A stretch of 64,000 nucleotides of DNA, from contig JAZARR010000154.1 in NCBI GenBank assembly GCA_037389465.1, forward strand, positions 3,472,001 to 3,536,000, read 5' to 3'. The notes under the pieces are model-generated. The model did not search any database, had not been told where the DNA came from, and saw only the letters and a list, made by a program, of their open reading frames with translations. This document shows, one piece after another, positions 27,329 through 39,784 of this stretch; the first letter of the stretch is position 1; every line of letters begins with the position of its first letter. The position numbers and the translations under genes are program-made. The DNA is from Baylisascaris procyonis. Its lineage: Eukaryota; Nematoda; Chromadorea; Rhabditida; Ascarididae.

Positions 27329-30300
27329 ATATATATCGCCAGAAAAGCAGCAGTAATGTAGCTTGAAGAGCGTAGCTTCCGTCGTAGGCCCAAATGGAAT
27401 TTTGTTCTTTTTGATCATCTCATAGGTGATTCTAGAAAGCCATAGAAATTCAGATACTCCATCTGTGGCGTGCGGTCCAGAGAAGATTTCGATCGAGGGT
27501 CGAACAGAGGAACCCTTTGAGGGCGTCATTTTTATAAAGAATTTCCGTCGTACTGATGGCTGTGCAGCAAAGTATGAGCTCGATGAGAATGCCACAACAC
27601 CAAGCTATTCGATCGCTCTCGATCGAATTGCACAATGTGGTCTCGAACTGAGGCGAAACGTTAGTACACTAACAATATTTTGCGACCAATCATCTGTCAA
27701 TAGTCCTTATTGCATCTCGTCGCAATGTGTCTATTTCCTCATTGAAAATTAGTTTCATGAGATCGTTCTACATATGAAAAAAAGCTCGCGCTGTCTCTTC
27801 ATTATCATAAATTTTGCTCGCTCATGAAATAAAGCAATTAGGCGCACATATAAATATGCAGATATGTGAACACTTTATGCAAATATTGTCGCGTTAATAT
27901 GCAAAAACGACAAAACCATATTCCAACAAGACGAAAAGGAATATTGCATTGGGGATTTTATGGGTAATGAAATATAGAATCGCCACACTGTTGTGAGATG
28001 ATTCTATATCTCCTTCCATTGTTTTGATTTTTTCATGGCATACTCAACAAACTTTCTGTACTGTGTCTTAGGCGGTTCTGTAGTGTGAGTATCGACCGAA
28101 ATCCCATTTCCGCCGCATTACCTGATTGGTCACGAGTCATCGCGCATTTCGATGCGTTTTTGTAAACTCTGAAAAAAAAAACACCTAAAATCGAATCTGA
28201 GAATACATGGAGTTCAAACAAAGTTTGTATGATTTGCACTTGATAGGTTCATTCGTTTAGCGTATAGTTCAGGGACGCCTCAATAATTGAACATTGACGG
28301 ATAATGACAACCTTTTGATTCACGTTTATGCCAATGAACTTGTTGTTCGTTTCCACTCGTGTTTTATACGCTCATCATCTCTAAAGCTTTCATTACTCGC
28401 ATTCTTCAAAACGTGATCTCATATTTTCGACCTTGAAAATGTTATCGGTCGTTCGGATTAGTGACATAGCATTCATTTGATTTCATTTTCTACTAGATCA
28501 TCTACTACCTGTATTCTTCTAAATCATCTACTATCAATGAACTTAGTTGGCGTGTCTGTCTAGATGTTAGCTTGCCTACGCTTTAAATAACTGGTACAAA
28601 TCCTTCGACAGATTTATTTGCATCTGAGTTAAAATTCATCCACCACTTTGGTGGTTTCAATAACCGTGGCCTAAAACAAGTAAACAACTGTTTTTATTTT
28701 AAACTAACTGTTTTTATTGTTTTTTTTTTGTAAAAACTTTTTTTGCATTCCACATGAATTTGTATCATCGCAGGGGTCAATAACAATGTGATACCTATTA
28801 TGAGAGCGCACTTAGCAAAAGCGCACTTACACTTTTTTGGAGGGCTATTCGTTGATCGATTTTTAACTGAGATTTGATGTTTTAATGAAGTATTATTGAC
28901 CTTTGTTGTACTGGCTATCACGCGATCGTCTCGCTCATCATCTTCCTCTTGCTTTAGTTTCTTTCATTTCGCATCTAAATGTAGGCTTTTATTCATGCAA
29001 TCCACACAGTTCGTCGTTTCGTTGTTTTTCCAAATTTTCTTCGCCTCCTTCAAAAATTTTGTGCTACACATATAGCTGTTAATTATTTCATAGCTGTCAG
29101 CAATATAAAATTTGTTGAAAAACTACTATGCTAATTTTAAAATATTTATGAATATTGTATGATAATATCTATAATAATATAAATTATTTTATATTTTCCC
29201 CTTCTATTGTACGCTCTCATGCGTAATATCATTTTCTATATTTCTGCTTATTTCCAACAATAAATTGTTGATTTCATCAATGCATATAATGAATTGAAAG
29301 TTATAAAAATTATAATTTCGAGAAAATTTTGTTATAATTTTATAAAATATGCTTATACTCTTGTTATCTTAATAAATATTGTTAGATTTATGTTATAATA
29401 GGAGGATAAAGAATATTATAATTAAATTAGAAATCATATTAATAGTCATTTCCTTAATTGCGCATATTCGTTTTACTCGTATCTATTATATTTAAATTTT
29501 CACTTTTTGCGGATAATTAAATATCAAAAATATAGTTTTCTTCTCACTCCTTTATTTTTCCATATTTCATTTCCACTAGATTTCATTTATCGTTCGCTGC
29601 TATTTCAATCTTCCATCTTTTGTTGGCATATAACATTAGCGTTTTTCATCCTCTTGCATTCAGTTTTATTTTGACGTTGACTTGATAATGACTAATGTAA
29701 GATTGAAGTGCCCATCTTAATGAATAAAGACCGAAAAGCGAACACTTTTGAGAAGATTATTAGTAGTCTTTTAGTAAGAATATATGTACTCTCTTCTTAG
29801 CAGTTTTAATCGTGAATTCTACATACCACTCATATAAATTTTTCTTGCAAATTTTCTTCGATTTGCTTCATTTTCAACTCCTTCACCTCAATCCAACTTA
29901 CTCATTTAGCTCCCTTTCTCATCTTTCACTCATTTTTATGTTCATCTCCATTCCACTTATTCATTTTCCAATATTTTTTGTTTCTATGAATCGTCTATAT
30001 TTTATAATTTTTACAATCTTTTATTATTAGTTGTTTTCATTGAAGAATTATGCAAAAAATTATTTAATACTTAACGTTAGAAGTGCTAAAAATTCTCATC
30101 AAAAGAATTAAGATTGACTATAAATAATATTTATTTCGTTGCCATCAGTTACGACGAAAGAATCTGAGAAAATCGAATGAAAACGCGTACAAAATGATCG
30201 TCAAACGTAGAAGTACTTTACCCAAGGTCAACTTTTGGGTCAATGATTCAACGGCAATCATTTTAGAGCGCACCAATTTTGTCAATGAAAAAGGAATGAA

Positions 30301-33300
30301 ATAATGCACAAAAGCCAAATATAGCAAAAGAGCTCGTTTTCCTCTCACTTCAATTTTCAACTGATTCGTCAATAGTGTCTTAATATTATCGCCGAAACGT
30401 TAAACGGCCACAACGTTTCCAGCTCAAGGCCACAACAGAATGCCCACCAAATGAAGAAATTAAGGTGAAAGTGGTGAATAGCTATGCGTCCCGTCGTTTT
30501 GTACGAAGTAAGAATCAATTCGCTGATCACTCTCTAATATTCAGTGAACATTTAACAGTCAAGCAATTTCAGTCAGGAAGTCCACTGATAAATGTAAAGT
30601 TTCCTAAATTCGCTTCTAATGTCGACGATCAAGTAAAATATATTGATTTTTGACCAAAAATTGAATACAATACAAAACATCGCCAAAATTTTCAGCAGTA
30701 CTTCTTTTTCAGCCAGAGAGCAAAGAATTGGAGATCTTCACGGTGTTCGTGTTCAGCTTTCATCCGAATTTTGTAACAGCTGGCGACCGATCGTTTGCTG
30801 TGCATTGTATATTCTTGCAACAACAGGTCACCGTAGCAACGAAATTCAATTTTATTTCGTAAGTTTTTATGAAATTTAGTGAATCCTCTTTTCAATTTGT
30901 CACTTTTTTTCGCGACGAAACGAGCAATTATCACTACACTTGACAGCAGAGGAAATATATGGCCCACAAAGTTGTAATATAAATTAATGAAGCAATCTTC
31001 GGTCGACAAGTTCCTGACAACCGCAAAGTCAAAACACATCGACCTCTAGGTTTCCAAGCCCTCATACTGCCACGTCTCTCCGCTGCAACATGGTGCATTG
31101 GCCGGGAATCGAACCCGAACCGCCCGCATTGCAGGCGAGCATTCTATCACTTCCCGGCCAACGAACCATGTCGAAGCAGAGAGACTGGGCAGTATCGGGC
31201 TTGGAAGCGTAAAGGCGTCGCATCGTAGATTCATGGATGCGCAGTGGGGAACGACGATGATTTCTTCCCCCAGTTCCCGATTAAACGATGGCGTAGCTTT
31301 TATTAGTGTCGTTTATATCCGTCATTCCCATCCACATCTGTTGGCCATCATGATGGAGATATTGCTGGTTAACGGTTGTTGGAGTATGTCGTAGGAACGT
31401 TCGAAATCGTGGTCATATTGTTTTGAGTTTACGGCCATCATGAATTCTTCGGTCGAAGATTGCTTCGACAACCACATTTCACGATCATGACTCGTAGTTA
31501 CGTTGCATGAAAACGGGTAAGAGTTTCTTTCAGTTTCTTTGTGCAAGTGATATTCATTTCTATAGCCGCAATGAGTTACATAAGCATGAAATTGCAGTGA
31601 TATAACAACGCGTGGTATCATTGGCGCAACTGCTGCAATCCCAACAATTGATTTAACTATTGTGCCGGGTCGTGTGCCCGATCCAGCTATTGAACCGGCG
31701 CACACTGTCATTGTTGGGGAACCGCTAATGTATATTTGGCACCTCAAGGCACACACAGGTAAGCCGGAAACTATTTTTGTGGTTTCCATCTCTAGACAGA
31801 AGTTCCTACCGACCTTCCTAGAGATAAATATTTACGCCTTTCGACTGTAGCAAATGAAGACTGAATATCATAAACTATGATTATAACTTCAATGTAACAA
31901 TGCTGCAACTTCAGAATCTCTATATTTCGATATTATTCTAGACTATCAAATAATTCCATACAATGCAGATCTTAGTTGCTTTTATGTCTATTTCATTTTA
32001 GAAAAAGATAATAAAAGTCTTCGAGAGAAAAATGGGTGTTCCTTAAGAAGATTAGTAGTAAATACAGTACCTATTTCCAAATTCATAGGCAACTGATTCA
32101 TATGGTAATTGCCAAACTATATGATATGTACATAGATGAAAATTGGGATTTCTAATTGAATCATCAACCCATTATATCCGGGCACACATAAACGCGCTCA
32201 CTATTGCTTATTCAACGGAATTAGTTGCTAGTCACCTTGAATGATTTATTAACACAACATATTTAAGTAGTTAACGATTGATGCTTTCATATTTGCAATA
32301 TGTCTGATCAGTATGCAAAAATCCTTCAGAGATCTATGGTCTTCGTGTGAAAGATTGTTTTGCCGAGGCAAAAGATGGTCGTAAGATGAAAATTATTGAT
32401 AATGGCTGTTCGGTAGATCCACTCATCGTCTCACATGTACAATATTCCGAAAATAGTCTCAAGGTAAGTCAATCTTCTCTCTTCATTGGTGTTTTGCGTA
32501 GCTCTCTTTGTAGATTCGGGGTTAGCTATTTTGCAACAAGCTTCTTCAATGGTTCGTAAGCCCTCAAGCATGACTGAATGAGACCTTCCAAGGTAGATTG
32601 CTAATCAAGGAATACTCTGTTACGTTGAATCGCTATACGCATAATCTGCTGCTGCGATGATTCCCTTTCGTTCGATCCTAATATCCCAGAGCTATCCAAG
32701 AAGGAAGCAAATCCGCAATTATTTTAACGCAGTTTGAGCAGCGCGAATGGCATACACGATCAGGCGCTCTTTAACTTCTAGTAGCTACAAAACCGCAATT
32801 CCTACCTGACAAAATAAAACCTTTCAAGCTCTCCCTCTAAACTCCTTAGAACTACCATAAGTTTTGCCTGGAAGCATATATGAATTAAACATCGGCTATT
32901 GACTCGTTTTGCACCGTTATTTTGTTGTTAACTTCTTGTTTTGCAGGAATTTAATTATTGCTAGTTCCATCAAATAACGCGAAAAAAACAGTTTCGTTCC
33001 TACGGAGTTCCAAAAGTCTAAGATGTTGACTCTCATCGTTAGGCAAGTAACTTTAATTCAGGCATTTGCCGATGGTATGGCATTCAAATTTCCCGATGTG
33101 GAAGATGTATGGATGATTTGTGCGGTGACAACATGTATTCGTCGTTTCGAACATCTGCTCGCCAACGATGAGGAAAACCTCTGCGATAGTCAACCGGTAT
33201 TATCAAATCTGCCTCATTGATTCTTAGCAATTCCCGCATTCATTTTTAGCAACGAAAAAAGAAAACAAATTTCACTGAACAATTCGCATGCATCAATATA

Positions 33301-34192
33301 TAATTCCCGAAAAAAAAATTTTCACGAGTGGTAAAGTGTCAGGTTACACAATCTCTTTTCTAATATGTGCATATTGGATACCCCCTTTATTAGCAAAATA
33401 AGATGTATGCCAAGAAGTCATATGAATAAAGAAAAAGTCGAAAATTACTTCGAATTTATCATATCAGTAAGATGGATGGAAAAAATTTAAAGTGAAAATT
33501 ATTCGCAATACTTTAGGAAAAAAAAGCCAATTGAAATCTTCACTTCCATCGAAATCTGTTTTGAAAGGATTCTTTCAAAAGTTTATCTGCAATGAGATCT
33601 TTCCTTCTCAAATTTTCCAATTTCCAGTTGAGGGTCAATGCTTTTAGAAATGATAAGGTGAACAAATTTCTATTTGAGAGGTGAACAAATTTCTATCTGA
33701 GACTTTCCTCATTCGGCTCTATGCTTACTAAATTTTTCTTAATAGTCCTTCGAGCTGTCGGCTTTTAAAGCTTGCCAACGAAATAATCTCAAATTGCTCC
33801 TTGGAAATCTTACTTCTTGGGCAAAAGAAAAGATGAGCGAAACAGGAAATGAATATAAACCTAAATAAAATGTTTCCTGACCCCTTGCCTATCTGCTTCA
33901 CCTCCCAACCTCGATCCTAAAACGATGGCCATCGCAAAAAGGCAAGGAGCGTTAGCAGAGCAATAGGAACAGTTAGCAACACCGGTTGATTGCAGAAGTG
34001 TACGCAACGTCAGAAGAGGTCAACCGAGATCTCAGAGACATCGGCGGTGAGTGTGTACTCTATCGAAGATCTTGTCAACCACAGGTTACGTGTCATCGAC
34101 TCGCCGGCACATGCGCTTCCATTCAGGCAACAAAACGTCTCCAATGGTGCGTTTCTCAGGGCATCTTGTATTCTTACATGTGCGGATTCTCG

Positions 34193-34241
<49 letters not shown>

Positions 34242-35486
34242 ACCCCTAAGGAGAGATAAACATTCAATACGTTGATCTTCAAGGATGACTTTGTTGCCTT
34301 TTTTAGTATATAAGTTAACTGCACTTTTCAAAATATTATATTATAAAAGTCTGCTCATAATGGGACTCATGATTTCCCAATTTTCGTTTACGGGGCGGGA
34401 TGATGATTGAAAGGAAAGCTGCAACCGATGAGGCACTTATAATCCTGCCCGAACTTCTAACCGATGCAAACATGAATGTTTTTGAAGCCCTCTAGCAATA
34501 TGGAGGAATATTGCGGAGCATGCAACCCATAACGACTTTATTCTGCTCGAATGGTGTACACTACACCAATGAAGTAAAATTTATGCTATGAGAAGGTTTA
34601 CAATCGGTATTTCCTAGTTTATTACTTGCTCCTACAAATTTATCAAATATAAAAAAAAACTGCGCTGAAAAATACCCACATGACCATCACATCACCATCA
34701 ATGAAATTGCATCATTCAATAGTAAATATTCTCTCTTCCACTACCATAATTAACAACAAAGACCTATATGAAAATCGTTAAGATGTCAACAGGTATGTGT
34801 CATGCGAATCCAGACGGATTCTTACATCGATGTACAGTTGTTAGCCTGCATAATGACGTGTTATTAACGTAACAGACAATCGACTTCAACGGTAGACATT
34901 AACCACAACCATTGTTGCGCAATCGAGTATCACTTCAAATCGTCTTCGTCATTGCTGGCGATCGTCCCCTTGACTATAATACTTTGACCTCGGTGCCACC
35001 AATAAAACAACCGCTACAGCTGCGCCGAAATACGATGAGGTTGACATGACCGCCAGCAATTATCAGGACAGTTCACATAAGTTAGTAAAGATAAAGCGAC
35101 TAGGGTTTAAACTTTTGCATTCCACAAAAAAACATCGAATTCATATCTCCTTTTTAGAGAATTCCATAGAAATAAAACATTTGAGCGCCTCAAAACTTCC
35201 CAACGAAGATCAAGAAACTTCACAGCTCCCCGACTAACAGATCCCTTAGCAGCAGTTGCAAATCCACCGCTAAATGAGCTTAATCTATTCTATGTTTAAC
35301 AAATAAATTCATTTAGAATCAATTTCAGCAATCGAACACACGATAACGGACGACATCAGTTTCTGTTTAGAGAAGGGATCATTTGCGGGCGCATCTGCCG
35401 CACTTATCAGTGCCTACCTCATTGCTGTTTTCTTTGCTAGCGGTATCGGCTTCGCTTTATATCGATCTAATCATAAAAAGTATTGA
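26852..35486 (+). CDS. ZP-domain (cuticlin-like) type I membrane protein
   Basis: Eight phase-consistent exons: 26852-26881, 27426-27659, 30713-30858, 31598-31758, 32330-32463, 33062-33196, 33996-34146 and 35329-35486, giving 382 aa. A signal peptide (MMVVLFALLTVIL) leads into a ZP-N half with its four expected cysteines (26, 56, 81, 120). A ZP-C half carries cysteines 200, 217, 255, 260, 276 and 282. A furin-type site RQKR (285-288) follows, then one transmembrane segment (about 350-375) and a short basic tail. This is the standard layout of nematode cuticlin-like proteins, which are cleaved near the membrane and polymerise in the cuticle or apical matrix. Exon 3 ends at an excellent GTAAGTTT donor. 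Exon 7 could instead end near 34168 (GTATTC) in the same phase. I cannot assign a specific cutl member. Confidence 0.87.
27279..27336. repeat. (TA)n microsatellite
   Basis: About 29 dinucleotide units with two TG interruptions, in intron 1 of the ZP gene. It produces long Ile-Tyr open frames on both strands that are artefacts. Confidence 0.95.
31089..31171 (-). ncRNA. tRNA-Gly-derived hairpin or tRNA pseudogene with GCA anticodon
   Basis: Read on the minus strand, the 3' half looks like tRNA-Gly: an anticodon arm CTCGC-CTGCAAT-GCGGG, a T arm with GTTCGATTCCC, and CCAATGC, then A and an encoded CCA. The anticodon position reads GCA (Cys) instead of GCC. The 5' half no longer forms a D stem. 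Instead, bases 31151-31170 are an inverted copy of 31089-31108 with 18 of 20 matches, so the transcript would fold into one long stem with a 42-base loop. It lies antisense inside ZP intron 3. It may be a pseudogene, a SINE head or an unusual small RNA. Confidence 0.55.
34197..34236. repeat. (TA)n microsatellite
   Basis: About 20 uninterrupted TA units, 50 bases after the exon 7 donor of the ZP gene, inside its last intron. Confidence 0.95.
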
Positions 35487-36429
35487 TTGACAGAAAAAGT
35501 CACTTCTTTACATTAGAGGGCACCGCAACGCATACGCAACGCGCGTGCATTAACGAAAAGAGAGATATGCCTCAATAGCATTAAGTTAAGAAGTGCACAA
35601 CTGTTGTTGAAAATACGAGTATCTCTATACATTCCATTTCAATGTAATAACGTGTAATTGATGAATTTTTTCAATAAAAGATATGTATGAAGAACTGATG
35701 CTCGATATTCTTTCCTTTCAATATATCTTCTCCTTCAATTAAGGGGCAAACAACAAATGCAACAACTGAATGAAGCGTAATAATAAAAATAAACGCTTTA
35801 ATAGATGTAAGTACTGCAAACTTCGAATACTCCTGCCACTCCAATTTCCTTGAACTATCCCACCTTTGAACATTGAAAAGAAAAACAACCTCACCTTAAA
35901 TATGACCACTCTCCTATATAAACACATCCCTTTCTATCATACAATCCCAAAAATGCCTTATTTTTATAAGAGTGGAACGTCATACACTGATATCGGAACT
36001 TGGCAAATCTTTGGGAGCATAAATAACCCCTCTTTCTAATTAATCCTCCGAAAACGTTGGGAAGCATTAGCAATAGCATATTTCGTTCAAGGTAATGTCA
36101 TAACTGAATCGCAACCGAATTATAAATTACACTGCGAAGATTATTACAAGTTACTTCAATCGCTCATTTTGGAGCAAATCCACTGCTAGAAAAGTTCGCT
36201 TATTTATCCCTCCTCACAGTTAAATTAAGCCCTGAAGATATTTAATAATCCAGCGTTAACAATAGTTAAAAAAAAAACTGTAGCAAAGATAGCAAAAGTT
36301 CTCAATGAAAAATACCCCTTTTTGGTTGAAATTATCTCTTCTGTCAGCTATAAAAAAACAAACATTTCATAAATTAGTACTCTGACTTCGTTTATGAGAG
36401 TTCAAAAATGTGGGATATCAATAAAAATA
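35487..36429. other. Intergenic region between convergent ZP and MTX2 genes
   Basis: Holds the two 3' ends. AATAAA at 35673-35678, 187 bases after the ZP stop, is the likely ZP poly(A) signal. No perfect AATAAA is seen close behind the MTX2 stop on the minus strand; only a CATAAA variant lies near 36395. No gene is seen. Confidence 0.55.
35673..35678 (+). terminator. Candidate poly(A) signal AATAAA for the ZP gene
   Basis: Canonical hexamer in TCAATAAAAG, 187 bases downstream of the stop at 35484-35486. Confidence 0.5.
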
Positions 36430-39400
36430 TCAATTAGCAGTGAAATATTTCTGATCAATTCGGCGACAAAAATCGGTTAAATTCGGATATTTTCGCATTG
36501 AATTTGCCAAATCCATATTCGGCAATTCGGTCGTCAAAATTGTATAGAGATGACCGAACGCCAATGCGTCTAATTCAGTTGGAAAGTCACCCATAAAACA
36601 CCTGAAAGATTAATATGCAAAATAAATATCTCATCATATGGAATGGTTTCCCATGTTTTGAATATATAATAATATGCGACAAAATTATTCAAAAATAACT
36701 CATTCAGATTACTAAAGCTGTAACCATAATATCAACAGTTCAACACCAAGGTAAGGTGCCTATCTAGCGGAATGTTCTCTAGCGGTGGGAACATTTGCTG
36801 ACATATGTTCAAACCATTGCAACAGATCAATTCATGCACATGACTGACCAAAGTGCTAGCCCCTATATATATTCATAAACATTTCAATGCTTGTAATTCA
36901 GTATTTAATGCACTATTCACTGCATTACAAATGTCCGTTTATCTGTACACAACGCAAGTGTTCATTCTTCAGCTCTTTTTTCTTCTTTATTGCCCCAAAG
37001 ATCAAAATTTTCGCAAAATCTGCTCCTTAAGAAATTGGCACCCTACAGTACATACCTTTTAGAAAATGTAATTTGCACAACGTGTATATTGCGAAAACTA
37101 TTTAGAGGAAGTAGCCTTATTGAGTGCAATCGAATTATTATATAGCAATTGACATAAGGTGGCAAAAAATTATGATGTGTGTCATCCAAGGAACTTCAGC
37201 ACCACAATTATTTATGGTGAACTCGTTTCGGACACAACCATTTCAAATTCATCTTGCTTTCGAGATTTCGCATAACAATACCAATATTTCCCATTTCTGC
37301 AGGTATATTTACTATTTACAATAATTCAACCGAAAGAGAATATGCACAATGCTATTCTAGTCTATCTATAAATAACCAAGGAATCATGAACGTCAAAAGA
37401 AGTGACTTACTCATTATGTGCGAGCTTTGAGGAAAGGCTTTTGAAGCATGAATCGACCGCATCCGCAACACTATCTAAACTCTTCTCTTTCCAACCAAGT
37501 GCCGCAAGATGCCTGCTTACTTCACGACGCTTCAATGTGGGCAGAATCTGATTGAGAGGCCACAGATAAACAGATCCATAACGACGTCGCGTCACTTCTG
37601 AATATGTCGAATCCTCCAACCATATTATATACAACTGAAAATTGCATCTTACTGTTTCCTCTTCTCAAAAATGCCACTTAATGCTAAAGAGAACAGAATG
37701 ATTGGAAAATATTTATGACTGGAAAATATTTTTTTAAAATTTATTTTAAGAAAAGTGATTAGTCCTATGCGTTTGATCTCTCTGTTCTATCGAAAGGGGA
37801 GAGCTAGTTGAACTGACCTGATCACCTAGTGTAATTAAAAAGGGTGAATGCTTTTAGACTTGAGAAAATTCAACGAAAAAGAACCCTCGTAAATTTGTTG
37901 CTGAAAAAAACAACAAACAAACAACTAGTTGCAATCCATATTTCACTTATTTCTTACTGTTTTTAGGGAGTACCAATGTGATATTAGTGAAAGAAGCTTG
38001 AATAAGCTAAGTTGAAATCATATACATAGCAGATGCAATATATCACAATTAGTAAAGCACACATTTCTGTATGGAGATGCATCAGTCTTAGCTCGACGCT
38101 ATTTCATTGTTCACTTTCTTTTCGTCGATATCGACCGTTACGCTAATGCATCTTCCATATTCCATATAAAAACTTCGATTAAAAAATATTTTTATTACGT
38201 AAAAAAAACTCCGATAAAAAAGTTTTCATCGGAGTTTTTGTAAGCAATATGTATAATATCACCCACCTCAGCATTTTTCAATACCTCCTCAATGAGAGCG
38301 ATATGTGCAAACATATCGGCACGTTGTGCATCAGTTAAACCACTCGATAATCGTACACCCTGCAATGAACAATGCTGAAAAAAACCTCTCAAACTTCTAT
38401 AATAAATAATAATGAGGAAAACACCTCTAATAGGCTTGAATAATTCAATATCCTCTCAGCATATAGTTAGACATTTTGTTTGCCTTCTCTACAGTTTATA
38501 TTTTGATTGTATAATTGCGGTAAATCATTTTTTAGAAGGATCTCTACAAACATTTCTTTAAAGACTCAACATCTCTATATATATCACAAAGTAACTGTTG
38601 CATAATTTTTTCTCACTCTTCAAGAAAAACATTTTTTTAACGAATAGATCAATAGATCAACAACTACTAATGGATTAATAACGAGTTTTTGCTTACTGAC
38701 GTATCTCAATGTGGCTTATCCCTTACTGGTAACTTATATTAAAGCCATAAATACGAATTTCAATAGAAGCAAAGTGTAACAGCATAAAACCTTTTTAGCA
38801 ACGAAGTCGACGATAGGCATAAATTCGGGTACAATTACATTCTGTAATTTTAGAAAAGGCACTTTGCCGGTGGGCGACATAAATTCAGCGTTAGGACGCT
38901 CCTCTAGATGAATCGGCAATTCGGCCATTCTGAGGAACGCACGTGCCGCAACACAATCCGCATACTGCAATGTACTCTTGTAAATACCCTTAATCAAGAG
39001 GTGAGAAGAAGTTCGAGACTGTGATTATGCTTACTTCAATGAGATTTTCTCCAGAAAGATTATTGACTTATCAATGCTTGGTCTACGGGTTTTTAATAAG
39101 TGATCTATGTAAAATGACTGAGAGAATAAAATTAGTGAAATGAATAAATTCGGCCTGCTAGTAACTTAGTAGATCAGCAATAGTGAAAACGTCGATTAAG
39201 TTAGTGCTAAAGTTTGTACAAAAAAGTTGGATGGGTCTGAATAATTGTCTGAACACAGTGTTTCAAAAAATGCCTCGTAATTCGCAAACTATGATTTTCC
39301 CGCATGAAAGCCAAATTATGTCCATCTTTACACATCTACAACAACAGCCAACTTTAGATTGAATTTTAGTGGAATCAAATAACGAACAAGCAAAACAAGC

Positions 39401-39765
39401 GTGCAAACACATACAAATATGACGATCTCATAATTCGTCCTTTACAAAGGATTTGGGAAAAAAAATTTGGGAAAAAAAAACAGGTAAAGCAGAAAAATTC
39501 CCTTCAGAAAAATCCACATTTTCTTCCTAATTGTGCTTGTAAAGTAATGTTTTGAACTTCTAGTCTCTAAATCTTATTTGATAAGCCATTGATCACAACG
39601 TTTTTAAACCCTCATATTTAAGGATCTAGTGAATAAAAATACCTCATTTAGAAGTGCTTGCTGATTTTGATAAGGTGCGAATAGCGCTGCATCAGTCCAT
39701 TCGCCAACGAATTTCGCTGAAAGCGTATCGGAAACCAAATCCGCCATAAAATAACTGGCGGACAT
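36430..39765 (-). CDS. MTX2: Metaxin-2 homolog (mitochondrial outer-membrane protein)
   Basis: Five exons in perfect phase: 39765-39643, 38964-38791, 38374-38267, 37634-37411 and 36601-36430, giving 266 aa (human 263). Matches to metaxin-2 run the whole length: [13 protein letters not shown] (about 67-80), the region [14 protein letters not shown] in exon 4, [19 protein letters not shown] (exon 5) and CRRIDQKYF near the end. The fold is a thioredoxin-like N half and an alpha-helical GST-like C half, with no transmembrane segment, as in MTX2. Relatives pair with metaxin-1 and SAM50 in outer-membrane protein insertion; in C. elegans, metaxins also couple mitochondria to axonal motors. The gene lies head to tail behind DDX51. 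The ATG is the first one after a TTTGCAG acceptor 13 bases upstream. Confidence 0.95.
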
Positions 39766-39784
39766 TTCGCTGAACACTCTGCAA
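39766..39784 (-). promoter_or_regulatory. Probable trans-splice acceptor and 13-base 5' UTR of MTX2
   Basis: TTTGCAG (ending at 39779 on the minus strand) is followed by 13 bases and the start codon at 39765. No upstream MTX2 exon is required, since the predicted N terminus already has the family's usual length. Confidence 0.5.

Noticed and set aside
27034..27595. Overlapping frames with long Ile-Tyr runs
   Set aside because: They are produced by the (TA)n repeat; the real ZP exon 27426-27659 is on the plus strand. The same applies near 34200 and 58250.
31094..31163. Functional tRNA-Cys(GCA)
   Set aside because: The D stem cannot form, the first acceptor pair is mismatched, and the body is Gly-type rather than Cys-type.
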